Shown: positions 32,515-44,168 of the stretch, in pieces
Numbering within the stretch: position 1 is the first letter of the stretch
Layout of the letters: each line of letters starts with the position of its first letter
Assembly (NCBI GenBank): GCA_902806565.1
Contig: CADCXA010000017.1
Coordinates: 124,001-188,000, forward strand
Source of the DNA: Hypoxylon rubiginosum
Lineage: Eukaryota; Ascomycota; Sordariomycetes; Xylariales; Hypoxylaceae
Length of the DNA: 64,000 nucleotides
Reading direction: 5' to 3'
Position numbers and translations under genes: made by a program
The notes under the pieces: generated by a model
Told to the model about the DNA's origin: nothing
The model's input: only the letters and a program-made list of their open reading frames with translations
Databases searched by the model: none

Positions 32515-34271
32515 TCATGATAAAGTAGCCTTTGTTCCCTTCTCGAGCGCTGACCGCCGAGGCCGCCCGGGTTTGCTTTTTCTTTGCCCAACGTCCTCAT
32601 CATTTAGACTATCGACCTGTCTTTCTCGAGAAACCGCAGCTGGCCGCTCAGTCGGCCGATTCACGGGGATTCCATTAGGATCTCTAAATCGACCTGATGT
32701 CTTTTGAGGTGGGACTTGCATTCCAGTAGATTGAATCTGAGGGCCTTTTAGGTTCGGCTCTTTTACAGAGTCGACTCCCGGTCTTCTCGTGTCCTCCGGC
32801 GGATGGTCAGCGGTGGCAGACTGCCCAACGGGATGAACTTTAATCCTCGACCGGTCATGCGGAGGGGCGCGTGGATTGGATAACCTCATTTCCGGTATGG
32901 GCCACATATGCATGGTGATAGCCCACCCAGGCTTTACAATGTCTTTCCAAATTGATGGGAGGATGATGACAGGCCCAGGTCCTATGAGATCGTAATGTCC
33001 CGTCATGACATGAGGACCAATGTCGTCAAAGTGCGTCCTTGATGAGTTTTTCGATTCCCTGTAGCACTTGCTTGTTAACCTAGCGCGCTCCAAGGGTGAG
33101 AGAATTGAAAATTCGCTATGATGATGAAATCCAGGTGCTTACCACCCATGTTCGTGCAATGTGCCACGGAAAAGCAAATGTGCGACCAACTGCATCTTTG
33201 AACTGTAGGTGCGGTTCTGATCCCTGCTCTTCTTGAATTGTTTCCTCTTGTGGTCGTCCTCTACCTTCAATCTCATCTTCAGTCAGAGTTGTCCATTCCG
33301 AAAGCAGCTCATTCACGACTAAAGTAGACGATATAGGATGTTTTATCAAAAGCGACAAAGACTTAGGCTGGTCTTTCCGCCAAGGAACAAGTGAGTTGAA
33401 GTTATCGTTCTGTTGCGATTTCTTTTTAGCCTCGTCTTCTGAGCCTTCCGAATGTGTTGTCTCGGGAATTGTAGCATGTGCCTCTGAGCTATGGCTGGCC
33501 ATGTGATCAGCTTCGGTCGTAGAAGAGAAGACTAAGTCATAGAGCCAAGTAGCAGTGTCACCAGAGCTCCCTTTCCAAAGCTGCACCTGACTAGGATGTC
33601 CGTCTTCTGGCTTTGTCTCTTCGTCGTCCTCTTCGTCCGTAGAAGGCTCTGTACTTTGGTTTTCTTGGGTGACTAGATTTCTGAGTGAGTGGTAGGATAC
33701 GTCAATCAAATTCTCGGCCTGTTGTCGGGCAAGATTTGCGTCTTCTTGGGTGTCATTATTGGCCCCACTCGAACACGGTGCCTCATCAGGTATCCTAATT
33801 TGATTCAGTGTTTTTCTAAGTAGACTTGAGTAGGAGCAGAACTCACTTTGAAAGTAACTTGAGTTGAAGAGCGAGAGTCATTGTATGAAGGATAGTGTTG
33901 ATACCGGTTTTGTGCCCCTCGATCTGGTAAAGGAACTGTGTACATTTGGATCGCCTGAACGACCATCTCAGACGGTCCAGACTGCCCTCGAAATCGAGCA
34001 ACTTTTTTATCTCACGATGTATTTTTCCTATACGCTTCATCGCTGAGCCAATGCGGCGAAGAAGCTTCCGTCTGCAAAGATCCTTGGCGTCTCTCAAAAC
34101 GCGTCGCAACTCGATCATGATTATGGATAGATCGGAAATTCCTCTAGCGATGTCGTAGATCTCCTTCGGCGCATTTTTAGCTGCTGATATCATGTTGAAT
34201 AAGGCACGTGAGAGTGAGGCACTGGCTTGGGATATACCCGCAATGCTTGCAATAATGGATAAAGGATCCAT
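32515..34271 (-). CDS. Fungal_N (STAND N-terminal) plus ubiquitin-like domain protein; frame disturbed
   Basis: Exons 34271-33847, 33794-33143 and 33066-32515 give about 542 residues. The N-terminus (MDPLSIIASIAGISQASASL ... DIARGISDLSII) is the helical domain that heads many fungal STAND/NLR proteins. An acidic, disordered linker follows, then a ubiquitin-like domain: LQFKDAVGRTFAFPWHIARTW, DDIGPHVMTGHYDLIGPG, ILPSIWKDIVKPGWAITMHM. The tail is Pro/Arg/Lys-rich. The last splice is unusual. The nearest acceptor gives the family-like helix VLQGIEKLIKDAL but runs into a TGA. Using an acceptor four bases later keeps the frame open but replaces that helix by CYRESKNSSRTH. Either the locus has a small indel near 33020 and is decaying, or it uses the odd acceptor. 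Proteins of this type are linked to fungal non-self recognition; no NTPase domain is present here. Confidence 0.65.
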
Positions 34272-35379
34272 TGTTCTGTCCAAGAGCATTTATTGCTCCT
34301 GCTCAAGAGGTAGCAAACTGAAGGCAATTGAAGTGCTCCTAGAGAGAAAGAAATGAATGACGGCGGTAGGCTAGGGTAGGTAGGTTAGTTTGCAAGTTGC
34401 CAGCTTCACAAAGCCTCGCAGAGAGTAGGGCTGTCGAAAGCCCCGCAGGAAGCCCCGTAGGTAGGCAAATGAAGGCTGTGTCGGTTCGACTTCGACCGCT
34501 CTCCAATGAATGAATGAATGAATGGTGAGTGGCGCCCTGACTGCAGATGCCAGCTAGCTAGCTCGCTTGCCCGCTGTTGGTGAACTACATATAATGCCCC
34601 CCTAAGTGTAACCCGACACAGGAACTTTACTTGCACTGCCTTTGACTTCCCGTGAAATAGGATACAGGGAGCTAAAGGCAGTGCAAGTGATTGATCTAGA
34701 TCCTCACGTTCTGTGTGTATGGTATGCATACCAAGAACTATCTTAAACTACATGTACCTACCTGATATTACCGAGTAAACATTAAACCGTGATATCAGAG
34801 TAAAGGGGTAGCAGTAAATTACCTAATCCCCCCTTAAAAACCACCCCGTTTTAACTCGGCTCCGCAAGTGCACCTGATTCATGCCTACGAGGCCTGCACT
34901 GTAGCACAATCAAATGGTGTCAACACTTTGACCTTAGGTCATAGCCAACAAATGAATCAACAGCCCGGTCCATAAAAGCCACACAATTGAGTTTCTTATC
35001 ATAAGATCAAGGCAATCCGGTCATCTCGATGACACAGCTGACATGGATTAAAACTAGATGTGTGTGGCTGATAGTAACTTGACAATTCCCTGTTTCGTCC
35101 TTGTCTTGGCTGGCCGGCCAATCACCTCACATACCCGAGCCACCAAATGACGTAGGAGGGGCAGCCACACATGTTTGCCTGTATTATGCCAGACTACGTC
35201 GACATTTCGTTGACATAAGAGTTAAAAAGCAGGCTGCCTAGGTCCTAGATTTCTTCGAATTCCTTCAAACATCTAGAAATCATAAATTTTGCTTAGTAAA
35301 TATCTCCCATTGTTTTTATTTCAGTCTTCACCTAACTGAAAGCATCCTGCACTATCCGAACTCAACAGCCAAAGCAAAG
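34272..35379. other. Intergenic, 1.1 kb, divergent promoters
   Basis: Contains a five-copy AATG microsatellite (34505-34524). A pair of short inverted repeats around 34620-34690 (CACTGCCTTT...AAAGGCAGTG) could fold as a hairpin. No gene was seen. Confidence 0.5.
34505..34524. repeat. AATG microsatellite, 5 copies
   Basis: Tandem AATG units in the intergenic region upstream of the Fungal_N gene. The same unit recurs at 49342-49377. Confidence 0.9.
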
Positions 35380-35854
35380 ATGGCAAGCAACGTGGAGTGG
35401 GCAAAGCAAAAGTACAACGAGCAATACGAGGTCTGGATGCCCTGGATCGAAGACACCTTCCTCAAGTATTTCACCAAGGACAACAAGGCCAGCTACAGTA
35501 CCAAAGGTGACTAATCCTTCTTCCTTCTCTTCTCCTCTCTCCTCTCCTCTCCTCTTCCCTCCCTCCCCCTTTCCCATTTCCACTCATCAACCACGTTTCT
35601 CGAGCAGAGCATTAACAACATACGTAACAGAGCAACTAGACAAGACCAAAGTCACCGGCGTCGAACAAGTCGACACGCTGCAGGACAACGTCCACGGCGT
35701 CGTGGCCGGGCAGGTGGGGCAGGGCGGCCTGCTACAGCCTGTCGGCGACCTGGTCTCCAAGGAGGGGCTCAACCGCACCGAGCGCGCCGGCAAGGACGAT
35801 CAGGGCGGGTACCTCCCTACCGGGTTGCCCGGCATCCCGGGCTTGACGAAGTAG
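35380..35854 (+). CDS. Small conserved-looking hydrophilic protein, 116 aa
   Basis: Exons 35380-35506 and 35631-35854. The first exon encodes a compact aromatic segment (WAKQKYNEQYEVWMPWIEDT), and the second a glycine-rich part with a regular TGVEQVDTLQDNVHGVVAGQ stretch and a GLPGIPGLTK end. There is no signal peptide and no membrane helix. The 124-nt intron is a CT microsatellite-rich sequence (CTCTCCTCTCC repeats) ending in CGTAACAG. Length and composition resemble small, abundant, stress- or development-induced fungal proteins, but I cannot name a family. The start has a strong AAAG-ATGG context. Confidence 0.65.
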
Positions 35855-36630
35855 AAAACGTCGTCACCGCGACTCGGGTCGATATGTCATGGTTGCGGAG
35901 TAGAGGGTGAAGGGGATGATGTTGATTTATGATGCGATGTAATAATGGGACTTTGGAGTTTGGGGAATTTGATGATGTTCATGGCGAGTTGGGGGGACCG
36001 GAATTTGTTGGTTTCCGGCTTGGTTAGGTTTTTGATTAATTGTCACCTCCAACGACAGAGACGAAATAGAGTGGTTACATCAAATATTTTCCTTATGAAT
36101 ATCGATAAGAATCTTTCGACTACTTCATGATATACTATTTATCTCTCTATTATCAGTGAACGGTCCCAACACTACAATTTCATGCCTATCTCGAATAGTT
36201 GATCGGTTGCTTCTTGGATGTACATACGTACAAGACTACCCCTTCGCTGCATTCTGACGCCACAGTCGGGAAGAATTGGACGGCCTCCGAACATGCTTAC
36301 GGTGTGTGGTGGGCCTCTAGCCAATGCAAAAGACATTAAGTAAAACCATCCACCATACAAAGAACAAAGACTTCGAAAATTGTAATAGTATATCTGATCA
36401 TTCAGCAGAACCTAGCTAAGAAGATAAAAGACACCACACGAAATCAATATCTCATAAACCGGAGACTAAAGTATTGAAATATACCTCTTTCTGTGTTCTT
36501 TCTGTGTTCTAGACAGGTTACACAACAAAACCTATCGCTTCAAGATCTAAACGCGAACAAAGAATCTTGCAATGTCTAGATGCATAACTCTACGAATGGA
36601 CGAGTTGCTTGCTTCTACCTGTTCTAGATT
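35855..36630. other. Intergenic, convergent 3' regions
   Basis: Between the small hydrophilic gene (plus) and the transhydrogenase (minus). Only short frames. Confidence 0.55.
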
Positions 36631-39600
36631 CTAGGGTCGAGATTCGACGGCCGATTTAATAGCTATCGTGGTCGTTAGTCAGCTTCCACACTCGGGCTAG
36701 ATACGAGAAACATCTGTAACTCACCGTCGCAAGTGACTTTAGCATCACCGAACAGCATCTTCGTTCCGGGCATGTAGAACATCGGGTTTGGAACATCGGC
36801 TGGAAACCCGTTAGCGCATTGCTCCTTAAGTGTCTTTGGGAGGTACTCTACTCACCGTAACCACTAGCCATTCCGCGTTTCATGACAATGACTTGCTTAC
36901 TCTTCCAGGCGTGGAGAACAGGCATGCCCGCAATCGGACTTCCGGGCTCGAGGGCGATTGGGTTGACTGTGTCGTTGGCACCAATGACGAGCGTGACGTC
37001 CGTATCGCCAAAGTCGTCGTTGATCTCGTCCATCTCCAGCACTATATCGTACGGCACGCTCGCCTCAGCAAGCAGGACATTGCACTGGCCTGGCATACGG
37101 CCCGCGACGGGGTGTATGGCGAACCGGACATTGATCCCTTTCGCCCGCAACATGCTCGTAATCTCGCTGATGGCGTACTGCGCTTTCGCGACAGCCATGC
37201 CGTAACCCACTATTATGATAACGTTCTCGGCGTTAACAAGAGCCTCCGCCGTATCTTCCACGTTCGTCTGAGTTACGGAGCCTTCGATCTTGTATTCGGT
37301 CTGCGCCGGAGCGGATATTCCGCCGAAGAGCACGTTTGTGAGGCTCCGATTCATGGCTACGCACATGATATACGAAAGAATCGAACCGGATACACCAATG
37401 AGAGCGCCGACAGAGGTTAGTAGCGGATTCTGCAACATGAAGCCTTCTGCTACCAGCGCGAAGCCACTGTAAGCGTTGAGCACCGTGATCACGACCGGCA
37501 TGTCCGCCCCGCCGATTGCAGCTGTCGTAGTAAATCCCTTAGCAAACGAGAGAATGGTATTTGCGCCTAGTGCCACGGCCGCAATCATAGGCGATCCCGG
37601 TGCCATTGTAACGAAAGCGCCCATAGTCCCGATGTTAGCAGCGAGCATGCTAGAGTTTAGTAGGTGACGACCGGGAAGCATCAAGGGCTTCGAAGACATC
37701 TTCCCCGCTAGCTTCATGAACGCGACGATCGACCCGGTAAACGTGATACCACCGACTAGAACACCAAGGTAAGCTGTAACGAGATGCAAAGTCGTGATGT
37801 GCGAGAGGTCGCCCATGACGCTGCCAATACTGGTCAAGACTGCAGCCAGACCGACAACAGAGTGCAGAGCTGCGACCGTCTGCGGAAGACTTGTTGGTGT
37901 GATTCGCTTGCCGATGACGAAGCCGAGGATGCTCCCAAGTGCGGCAAGGCCGCCAAATTGTGTCAAAACCTCGGGGCTAAATCCGACGGCCAAGAGAGAA
38001 GCCAGGACACCGGTGCCAACGCCGAGAATGCCGAGCAAGTTGCCCATTCGTGCTGTAGCTTGCGATGCCAAACTAGATAGCGAGCCGATGCAGAGAACTG
38101 AGCTGACCATGTATCCTGCCTGGACAAGTCCAGCAGCGCCGGTGGATGCCGCAGCGAGATAGCCACCTGTGAAGAGAACACCGGGAATTGCATATAGCCA
38201 CGGATACTCAGGCGGATCAGTTGGTCCTATTACGAGTTAGCCTTGGGTAATTTCATGGGAGTTTGATGCGGCATACGCTTGAACATGTCAAGCATCCTCT
38301 TCGTGATCACGAATCCACCCGATACATTCACGAAAGCTAGAAGCACGGAGGCAGCACCGAGTGCTTGAGGGAACGTCTCGGGATAGTAACCACCGCCCAG
38401 GATGAAGAGCCCGCCAACACCAACCATTCCTACGATATGTTAGTGAGTGCGCGAATGCTACATAATGCGCCAATGGAGGTAGGTATTTACCAGATATAGC
38501 ATTGGTGACGCTCATTAAGGGGGAATGCAAGGCTGGAGTAACACCCCAGACTACACGGTACCCGATAAGTGAAGCCAGTGCGAATGTAAAGGCATTTCCC
38601 ATGAAAATTGGCCCGGTCAGCTTTCCAAGAGCTAAAGCAGTGCCCATACCAGCAGTCACCGTAGCCACTTCACGAGACTTCTTTTGGAAAGGAGTTAGCG
38701 CAATTGCTTCTTCCTCCGGCTTAGCTGCCGCCTTGGGTGTTGGAGCTGGCGGTGGAGCCGGTCGAGGCGCAGGAGGTAAGATCTCGCCGTTGTGGGTGAC
38801 AATTGCGCCACGAACAACTTCATCGCTCAGATCAACTCCGAATGCCTTGTCTTGCGGTGCCATTGACAAGAGAAATTTGACGATATTATTCGAGTACAAG
38901 GTTGATGACTGTGTGGGAAGCCTAGACGGTAGGTCCGTATAACCTACAACAGTATAAGCATCTATCTCGGTGCGATTCGGGTTAATTAACATTAGATCTT
39001 ACCAATGATTTTTACATCATTATATGTTACCAGTTTGCCGGCTTGGGTCATCTCGCAATTTCCACCGGCTTCGGCAGCCAAGTCCACAACGACAGAACCA
39101 GGTTTCATGACTTCAATCATGTCCTTGGTAATCAGCTTAGGTGCACGCTTTCCCGGAATGAGAGCAGTCGTGATAATAATGTCGACGTCTTTCGCCTGCT
39201 CGGTGAACAATTTCATCTCGGCAGCGATGAACTCGGGGGACATTTCCTTGGCGTAACCACCCGCTCCGGATCCATCTTCTTCGATCTCGACCTCGATGAA
39301 CTCTGCGCCGAGGGACTGCACTTGCTCTCTCGCAGCAGGCCGCGTATCGAAGCCGCGGACGATTGCACCCATCCTGCGGGCCGTCGCAATTGCACTTAGA
39401 CCGGCAACGCCAGCGCCGATGACGAGGACCTTGCAAGGCGGAATTTTGCCCGCCGCCGTGACTTGGCCGGTCAAGAAGCGGCCAAAGTTGTTAGACGCTT
39501 CCAGCACCGCCTTATAGCCAGCGATGTTTGCCATGGAACTGAGAGCATCGAAAACCTGGGCGCGTGAAATACGCGGGATCATGTCCATAGCGAAAGAAGT

Positions 39601-40329
39601 GGCCTTACGAGCAGCTAGACGTTCGACAATATCCTTGTTCTGTGCCGGCTGAAGCATCGAGATAATAGTTGCGCCTCCTTTCAGGCGATCAATCTCATTG
39701 ACGTTGGGTCCCCGTACCTTGAGAACGATATCAGATTGACTCCAGGCTCCGTCCGCGTCGACCAGGGTCGCGCCGGCTTTCTCGTAGGCTTCATCTAGAA
39801 AATCAGCTTGCGCGCCCGCACCGCGCTCGACTAAAACTTTAGAGACACCCTTCTTGAGAAGAAGAGCAACATTTTGAGGCGAGATGGCCACCCGTCGTTC
39901 GTTAGTAAACGTCTCGCGGGGTATGCCTACGGTGAGCTGTGAGTAGGGGATGGACGGTGGCTCAACAACGGTCGAGTAGGCCGTTATAGGAATAGTCCGT
40001 TTAGGAACGTTCCGAGTACTGTCGAATGTTCTCTTTGTTATAGCCGGCAAGACCGTGGGCTGCTTCGCGTGAGTGCTATTCCATTGTCGTCGGAAACCCA
40101 CCGCGACCCCGCAGGATGACGGCGTCAAGTCTATGCGTGGCGTTTTCTTAGCACCGACTAATCCCTCGAACTAATTAAATTGAGATCCGTATAGACGGAC
40201 TCTCATGCATGGCAGCATACCTAAGACACGCGACAGCGCGTGCCGAGCAAAGCCATCTGTCACACAGGGCGAAGCAAGGTAATTAGCGACCAGCGCTGGA
40301 CGGAGCAAGGGCCGAGACAACATCATCAT
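36631..40329 (-). CDS. NNT: NAD(P) transhydrogenase, mitochondrial (proton-translocating, single chain)
   Basis: Seven exons: 40329-40221, 40157-39003, 38943-38491, 38429-38277, 38226-36856, 36799-36725 and 36662-36631, giving 1,115 residues with every junction in phase 1. It couples hydride transfer from NADH to NADP+ with proton entry across the inner mitochondrial membrane. Order: a basic presequence ([16 protein letters not shown]), domain I with [15 protein letters not shown] and the NAD-binding [18 protein letters not shown], a membrane domain of about 14 helices (for example [14 protein letters not shown]), and domain III with [21 protein letters not shown] and GANDTVNP, which binds NADP(H). 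The last three exons encode the end [15 protein letters not shown]. The domain I-II-III single-chain order is the eukaryotic one. Length is right and nothing is missing. Three ATGs in a row at 40329-40321 make the exact start uncertain by two residues. Confidence 0.95.
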
Positions 40330-41628
40330 CATATCGATAAGGAGCAACAGTCGTCTGCCATGCAGATAGGATTCGAAGGGTCATTCGTCATTCGTCATCC
40401 GTGATACCCCCTATAAAGTCTCAGGACGGCCACGCACCACGAGGAAGGTAGAAGGGAAGTTGAAGGTGTCGCGAAAGAAACGAAACGTCGTTCATTTCAA
40501 GAAGAGGAGTATTGTTGTGCCATCTACTTGCGACCTGCGGTTCCCCGAATGGAAAAGAACGGCAGATGGGGGGAACGAGTAAAAAAATAGTCTTTGGTTA
40601 CGTACCATGCGTACCATGCGTACCGTACCGTAGCACCCTATGAATAACCTACGTGACAATAGACGCCCGAGCCTCCATCCCTTTCTCCTCTCCACCCAAG
40701 CTTCCTACGCAGGCTTTCAGCTACCGTTGCTCCCCGCTTCCAAGGAGTCCAAGGAGCATGGACCGTGGTCCTGCAGCAGGTAACTTGGACCATCTGGGCA
40801 GTTGGAGAAGCCAGCCCGCGCCAATCAGGGACTCGAAGAGCGCTCGATACGCGGCTGGCGAAGCCGGTGTAAAAATATAGCCGATGGGAAGACAAAAGTG
40901 ATACGTCTAAATCATGCTGGCATAGTACGAGGATATCCAGAAGAGAGCCATGCTGCCAATGTTGATTCTGCCTAAGTCGTCAGGAGTGTAGGACAAAGGT
41001 GACGCATGTCGCATGTCGCATGTCCAGCGCCGTTTGCGGGAGGACAAGCGAAGACAGGGGATTGACAAGTGGGGGAAGCACTGGGGAAGCACTGAGACAT
41101 ATCCCCGCCAAGGTGTCCCATATAGGCAAGTGGGCCGCATTAGCCGTACCCACGACGGGAGGTACGGAGAGTGTGGATCTGCGGGCACCAATCAGCTGAG
41201 ACCTCTATTGTCACCTTTGTCACCTTTGTTACTATCGCTAATGAATGATCGAGTTAGAAGCAGAAATAAATCTAGTTCTTACTGCCTTTTTGAGATCTGT
41301 CCAGTTAGATACTTCTTGCCGAGTTAGTAACATAGAGGATAATTGAGAATACCCAAGTGTATGAGTTAGTTTGCACTAAATCTGCTCTTCACTCTCATCT
41401 CATACTCAAACAGCGCTTCTAGAGTCCCACTTAAATCAACTAAAGAGTTCTCTCAAACAAAAGTCATCCACACAATGAGAATGTTGCTCTATGCCCAAAC
41501 AATACGTCTCACAGCTTTGTGTACACGTACTTGACCATAATGAAAAGAGAAAAGAAAATCGAACACATTCGCCGTATAAGATAGCACAATCTAGCACTCC
41601 CAACCCCTTACTGAAATTAGGGCAGACC
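40330..41628. other. Upstream region of the transhydrogenase gene, 1.3 kb
   Basis: Holds several short direct repeats: CATTCGT x2-3 near 40383, GTACCATGC x2 near 40602-40622, CGCATGT x3 near 41008-41030 and GTCACCTTT x2 near 41210-41228. These could be regulatory or simple slippage products. No gene was seen; frames are short. Confidence 0.5.
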
Positions 41629-42742
41629 TCAGATATATGGCTTGATCTGCTCCTCAGTCCATTCCCAGAATTTCTTGGCTGTCCCGTTTCCACCCTCTTC
41701 CTCCGTCTTCCTCGCCGCCATCAGATCTTTTCTAATAGGGAATATACGGCCCCACGGCACAACTATAATAACAACAAATTAGCTCTTCTATGAACCGAAT
41801 ATTAGAAAAGACCAAAAAAAAAGAGTCACTTACCCCAACTTCCGGTTTTCTCAATCGTGATATCGGGCGACAGTCCGGCGTAGAGGAGCGTATATCCACC
41901 ATTGATGGGTGGATAGGTTATCATACTCGTCACAACCCTAAACAGCCCCTTCTGGTCGCGGTAGAGCTCCGAGGACAGGTTCCCCGGGTTCAGCGGGATA
42001 CTGATGACGCCGTCGGCCTTGTACCGGTTGGCAAACTCGACGCCGTGCAGCCAGTTCCCCGCCTTGCTCATGCTGTACTTGTGCAGGTACGGCTTGTCGA
42101 CGTGGTAGTCCAGGTTGCTCATGTCGATGCCGGTGTCCTTCTCGCCCGCTAGCTCGGTGCCCGACGAGGAAACCCAGATCACGCGGGCCGTCCCCTCCGC
42201 CTTGGCCGTCGAGACGAGGATGGGGGTCAAAAGCTTGGTGAAGGCGAATGTCCCGATCGTGTTGACGCCGAGATGGTACTCGTAGCCCTGGGGAGTGCGG
42301 CTCGGCTCCGGGAGCGGGTTCTGGATGCCGGCGTTGTTGAACAGGACATCGAGCTTCGTTTCCTTGGCCAGGAATTCATCAGTCGACGCCTTGATCTTGG
42401 TCAAGTCGCTGAGGTCCAACTTCAGGAAGGCCAGGTCCCCTTTAGAGCTAGGGTACGCCTTTTTGATGTCTCCGATCGCGTTGTTTGCCTTGTCCTGCGA
42501 ACGCGCCGCTATGTACACTTTCGCGTTTTTGGAGTACAGCATGCGAGCCAATTCCTTGCCTACACCGGTGTTCGACCCGGTGACGATGTAGACCTAACCG
42601 AAACAAGTCAGTATAGAATCTATAGCTTGTGCGTGCCGTCGTCATCACTTACTTTGCCATGAAGGTTGGGCAGGTTGTTTTCTGTAAACGTTGGCTTAGG
42701 AGGGAAGAACTGGGAGAAGTTATTCGAAAGTTGAGCTCCCAT
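41629..42742 (-). CDS. Short-chain dehydrogenase/reductase (SDR), retinol-dehydrogenase-like
   Basis: Exons 42742-42653, 42593-41834 and 41762-41629 give 327 residues. The NAD(P)-binding turn VTGSNTGVG, the NNAG motif, a Ser in WVSSSG and the catalytic YSMSK are all present, so it should be an active oxidoreductase. The N-terminal extension before the Rossmann fold (FFPPKPTFTENNLPNLHGK) and the C-terminal PWGRIFPIRKDLMAARK are typical of the fungal retinol-dehydrogenase/WW-oxidoreductase-like SDR group. Substrate is unknown. There is no signal peptide. Acidic or basic choice of cofactor cannot be settled by eye: the residues after the second strand (AARSQDKA) favour NADP(H). The gene lies upstream of the transhydrogenase in the same orientation, but fungal genes are not in operons and 1.3 kb separates them. 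Confidence 0.9.
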
Positions 42743-44168
42743 TGTTAAAGAGGCCGGTCCGACAGGGTGCCGAATGAACGAAGTATTGAGGTAGGTAAAA
42801 CAGATAGGTGAGACGAAGAAAACGACGGTTCTTTGATTGATTGTCGGGCGGGCGCCCCTTGGGGCTTTTATTAATGACACATTGCTCGGCCACGCTTGCG
42901 CGCTCATTCCCGCGTTTCTTTCGTTGGTGCCTCAAAAACGCCGTGCCGTGGGTAGATCCACTATCCTCCGTCTCACCAATCAGATGCGATAGTTTCCGAG
43001 CTAGCCAATAGGAGCTCTGCCTGAGCCGGTCCTAACATTTTCCCGGGGGGCCGGAAATGAGAGAGCTCACTTGCAAAAGCGCCATCATCTAAGGCTCAGT
43101 TTTCGGATATAACACTAATATCGACGGATGGTGGTTACACAAGTCCTAGAAATCCTAGTTTGGATTGTTAAAACCGACACCTCCGGGAAATCTATGCAAG
43201 GGAAGCTGAGAAGTACTAAACAGCTGGATGAACATTATGACGCCGGTGGATGACCCTATCGAACAAAGTTAAAAACTCCAGTCATTGAATAAGCAGTCAT
43301 CGAGGCATCTCTTGTTATGTAGGCATTGATGACGTCTTCTATACAATTTACTACAGCATACGAACTGGCTTATAAGTATACAGCACACACATTATACTTG
43401 GGACCAACTCCTAGGAGTAAACCAGGCCAAAGTAGATGTATGATATCCACTAGGTCCATTAGGTATATTGCCTAATTTTATGTAAAAGTCACCTCGTGAG
43501 TTTGATTTACTGGTCTTGATACTAGTACTGGATCTCGGTTTGGTAATATTATTTACCCAATGTCTGCAACAGCACTGGTTTCGCATATTAACTAGTTAAT
43601 TGAAGCATATGTAGTGACCAAAGAGAGCAAGGAGCATGAGAATGTATCAAGAAGGCAGCAGAATCAAATCCTCAAGGAGATGTTTGATATATAATATATT
43701 AAGGTACCTACGGTAGTTACCTATGTTGACGCGTGAAGCTACCGGGAATACTACTTCTTGCAGGAATAGTAAAAGGGGGATAGTATAGTGAGACTCCAGA
43801 TAGTGAGTCATACGACAGGTGTACAGTTTGAAAGTAACACATATCTTCTCTATGTCGTTCGTTCGTTGATTTCTTTTTTGTCTCTATCACAATACGCATT
43901 TACTTTAACAAAGAACAAAAAGATATGCAGCTAATCACAAACTTGTTATTGGCCAATCAATAGCACCTATTGAAAACAAATTGGTTAGTCCGAATCGGCC
44001 AATTATGTTCGTCGTTTTTGCCAAATTTGACGGTATAATTATATAAAATGTCGTGGCCGCCATATATTTATAGCATAAGTACCTAGATGCTTCACGATAG
44101 ATAATAATATTCTACTAAATATCAGAAATCCTCTAAAGTGATTTATAAGTGCTACGGTAACGGTAGAC
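42743..44168. other. Intergenic, 1.4 kb
   Basis: Divergent promoters of the SDR gene and the orphan gene at 44169. A TATA-like TATAATTATATAAAA at about 44034-44048 lies roughly 125 nt before the orphan gene's ATG. CCAAT-type boxes occur near 43956 (GGCCAATCAATAG) and 43999 (GGCCAATTATG). Nothing coding was seen. Confidence 0.45.
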
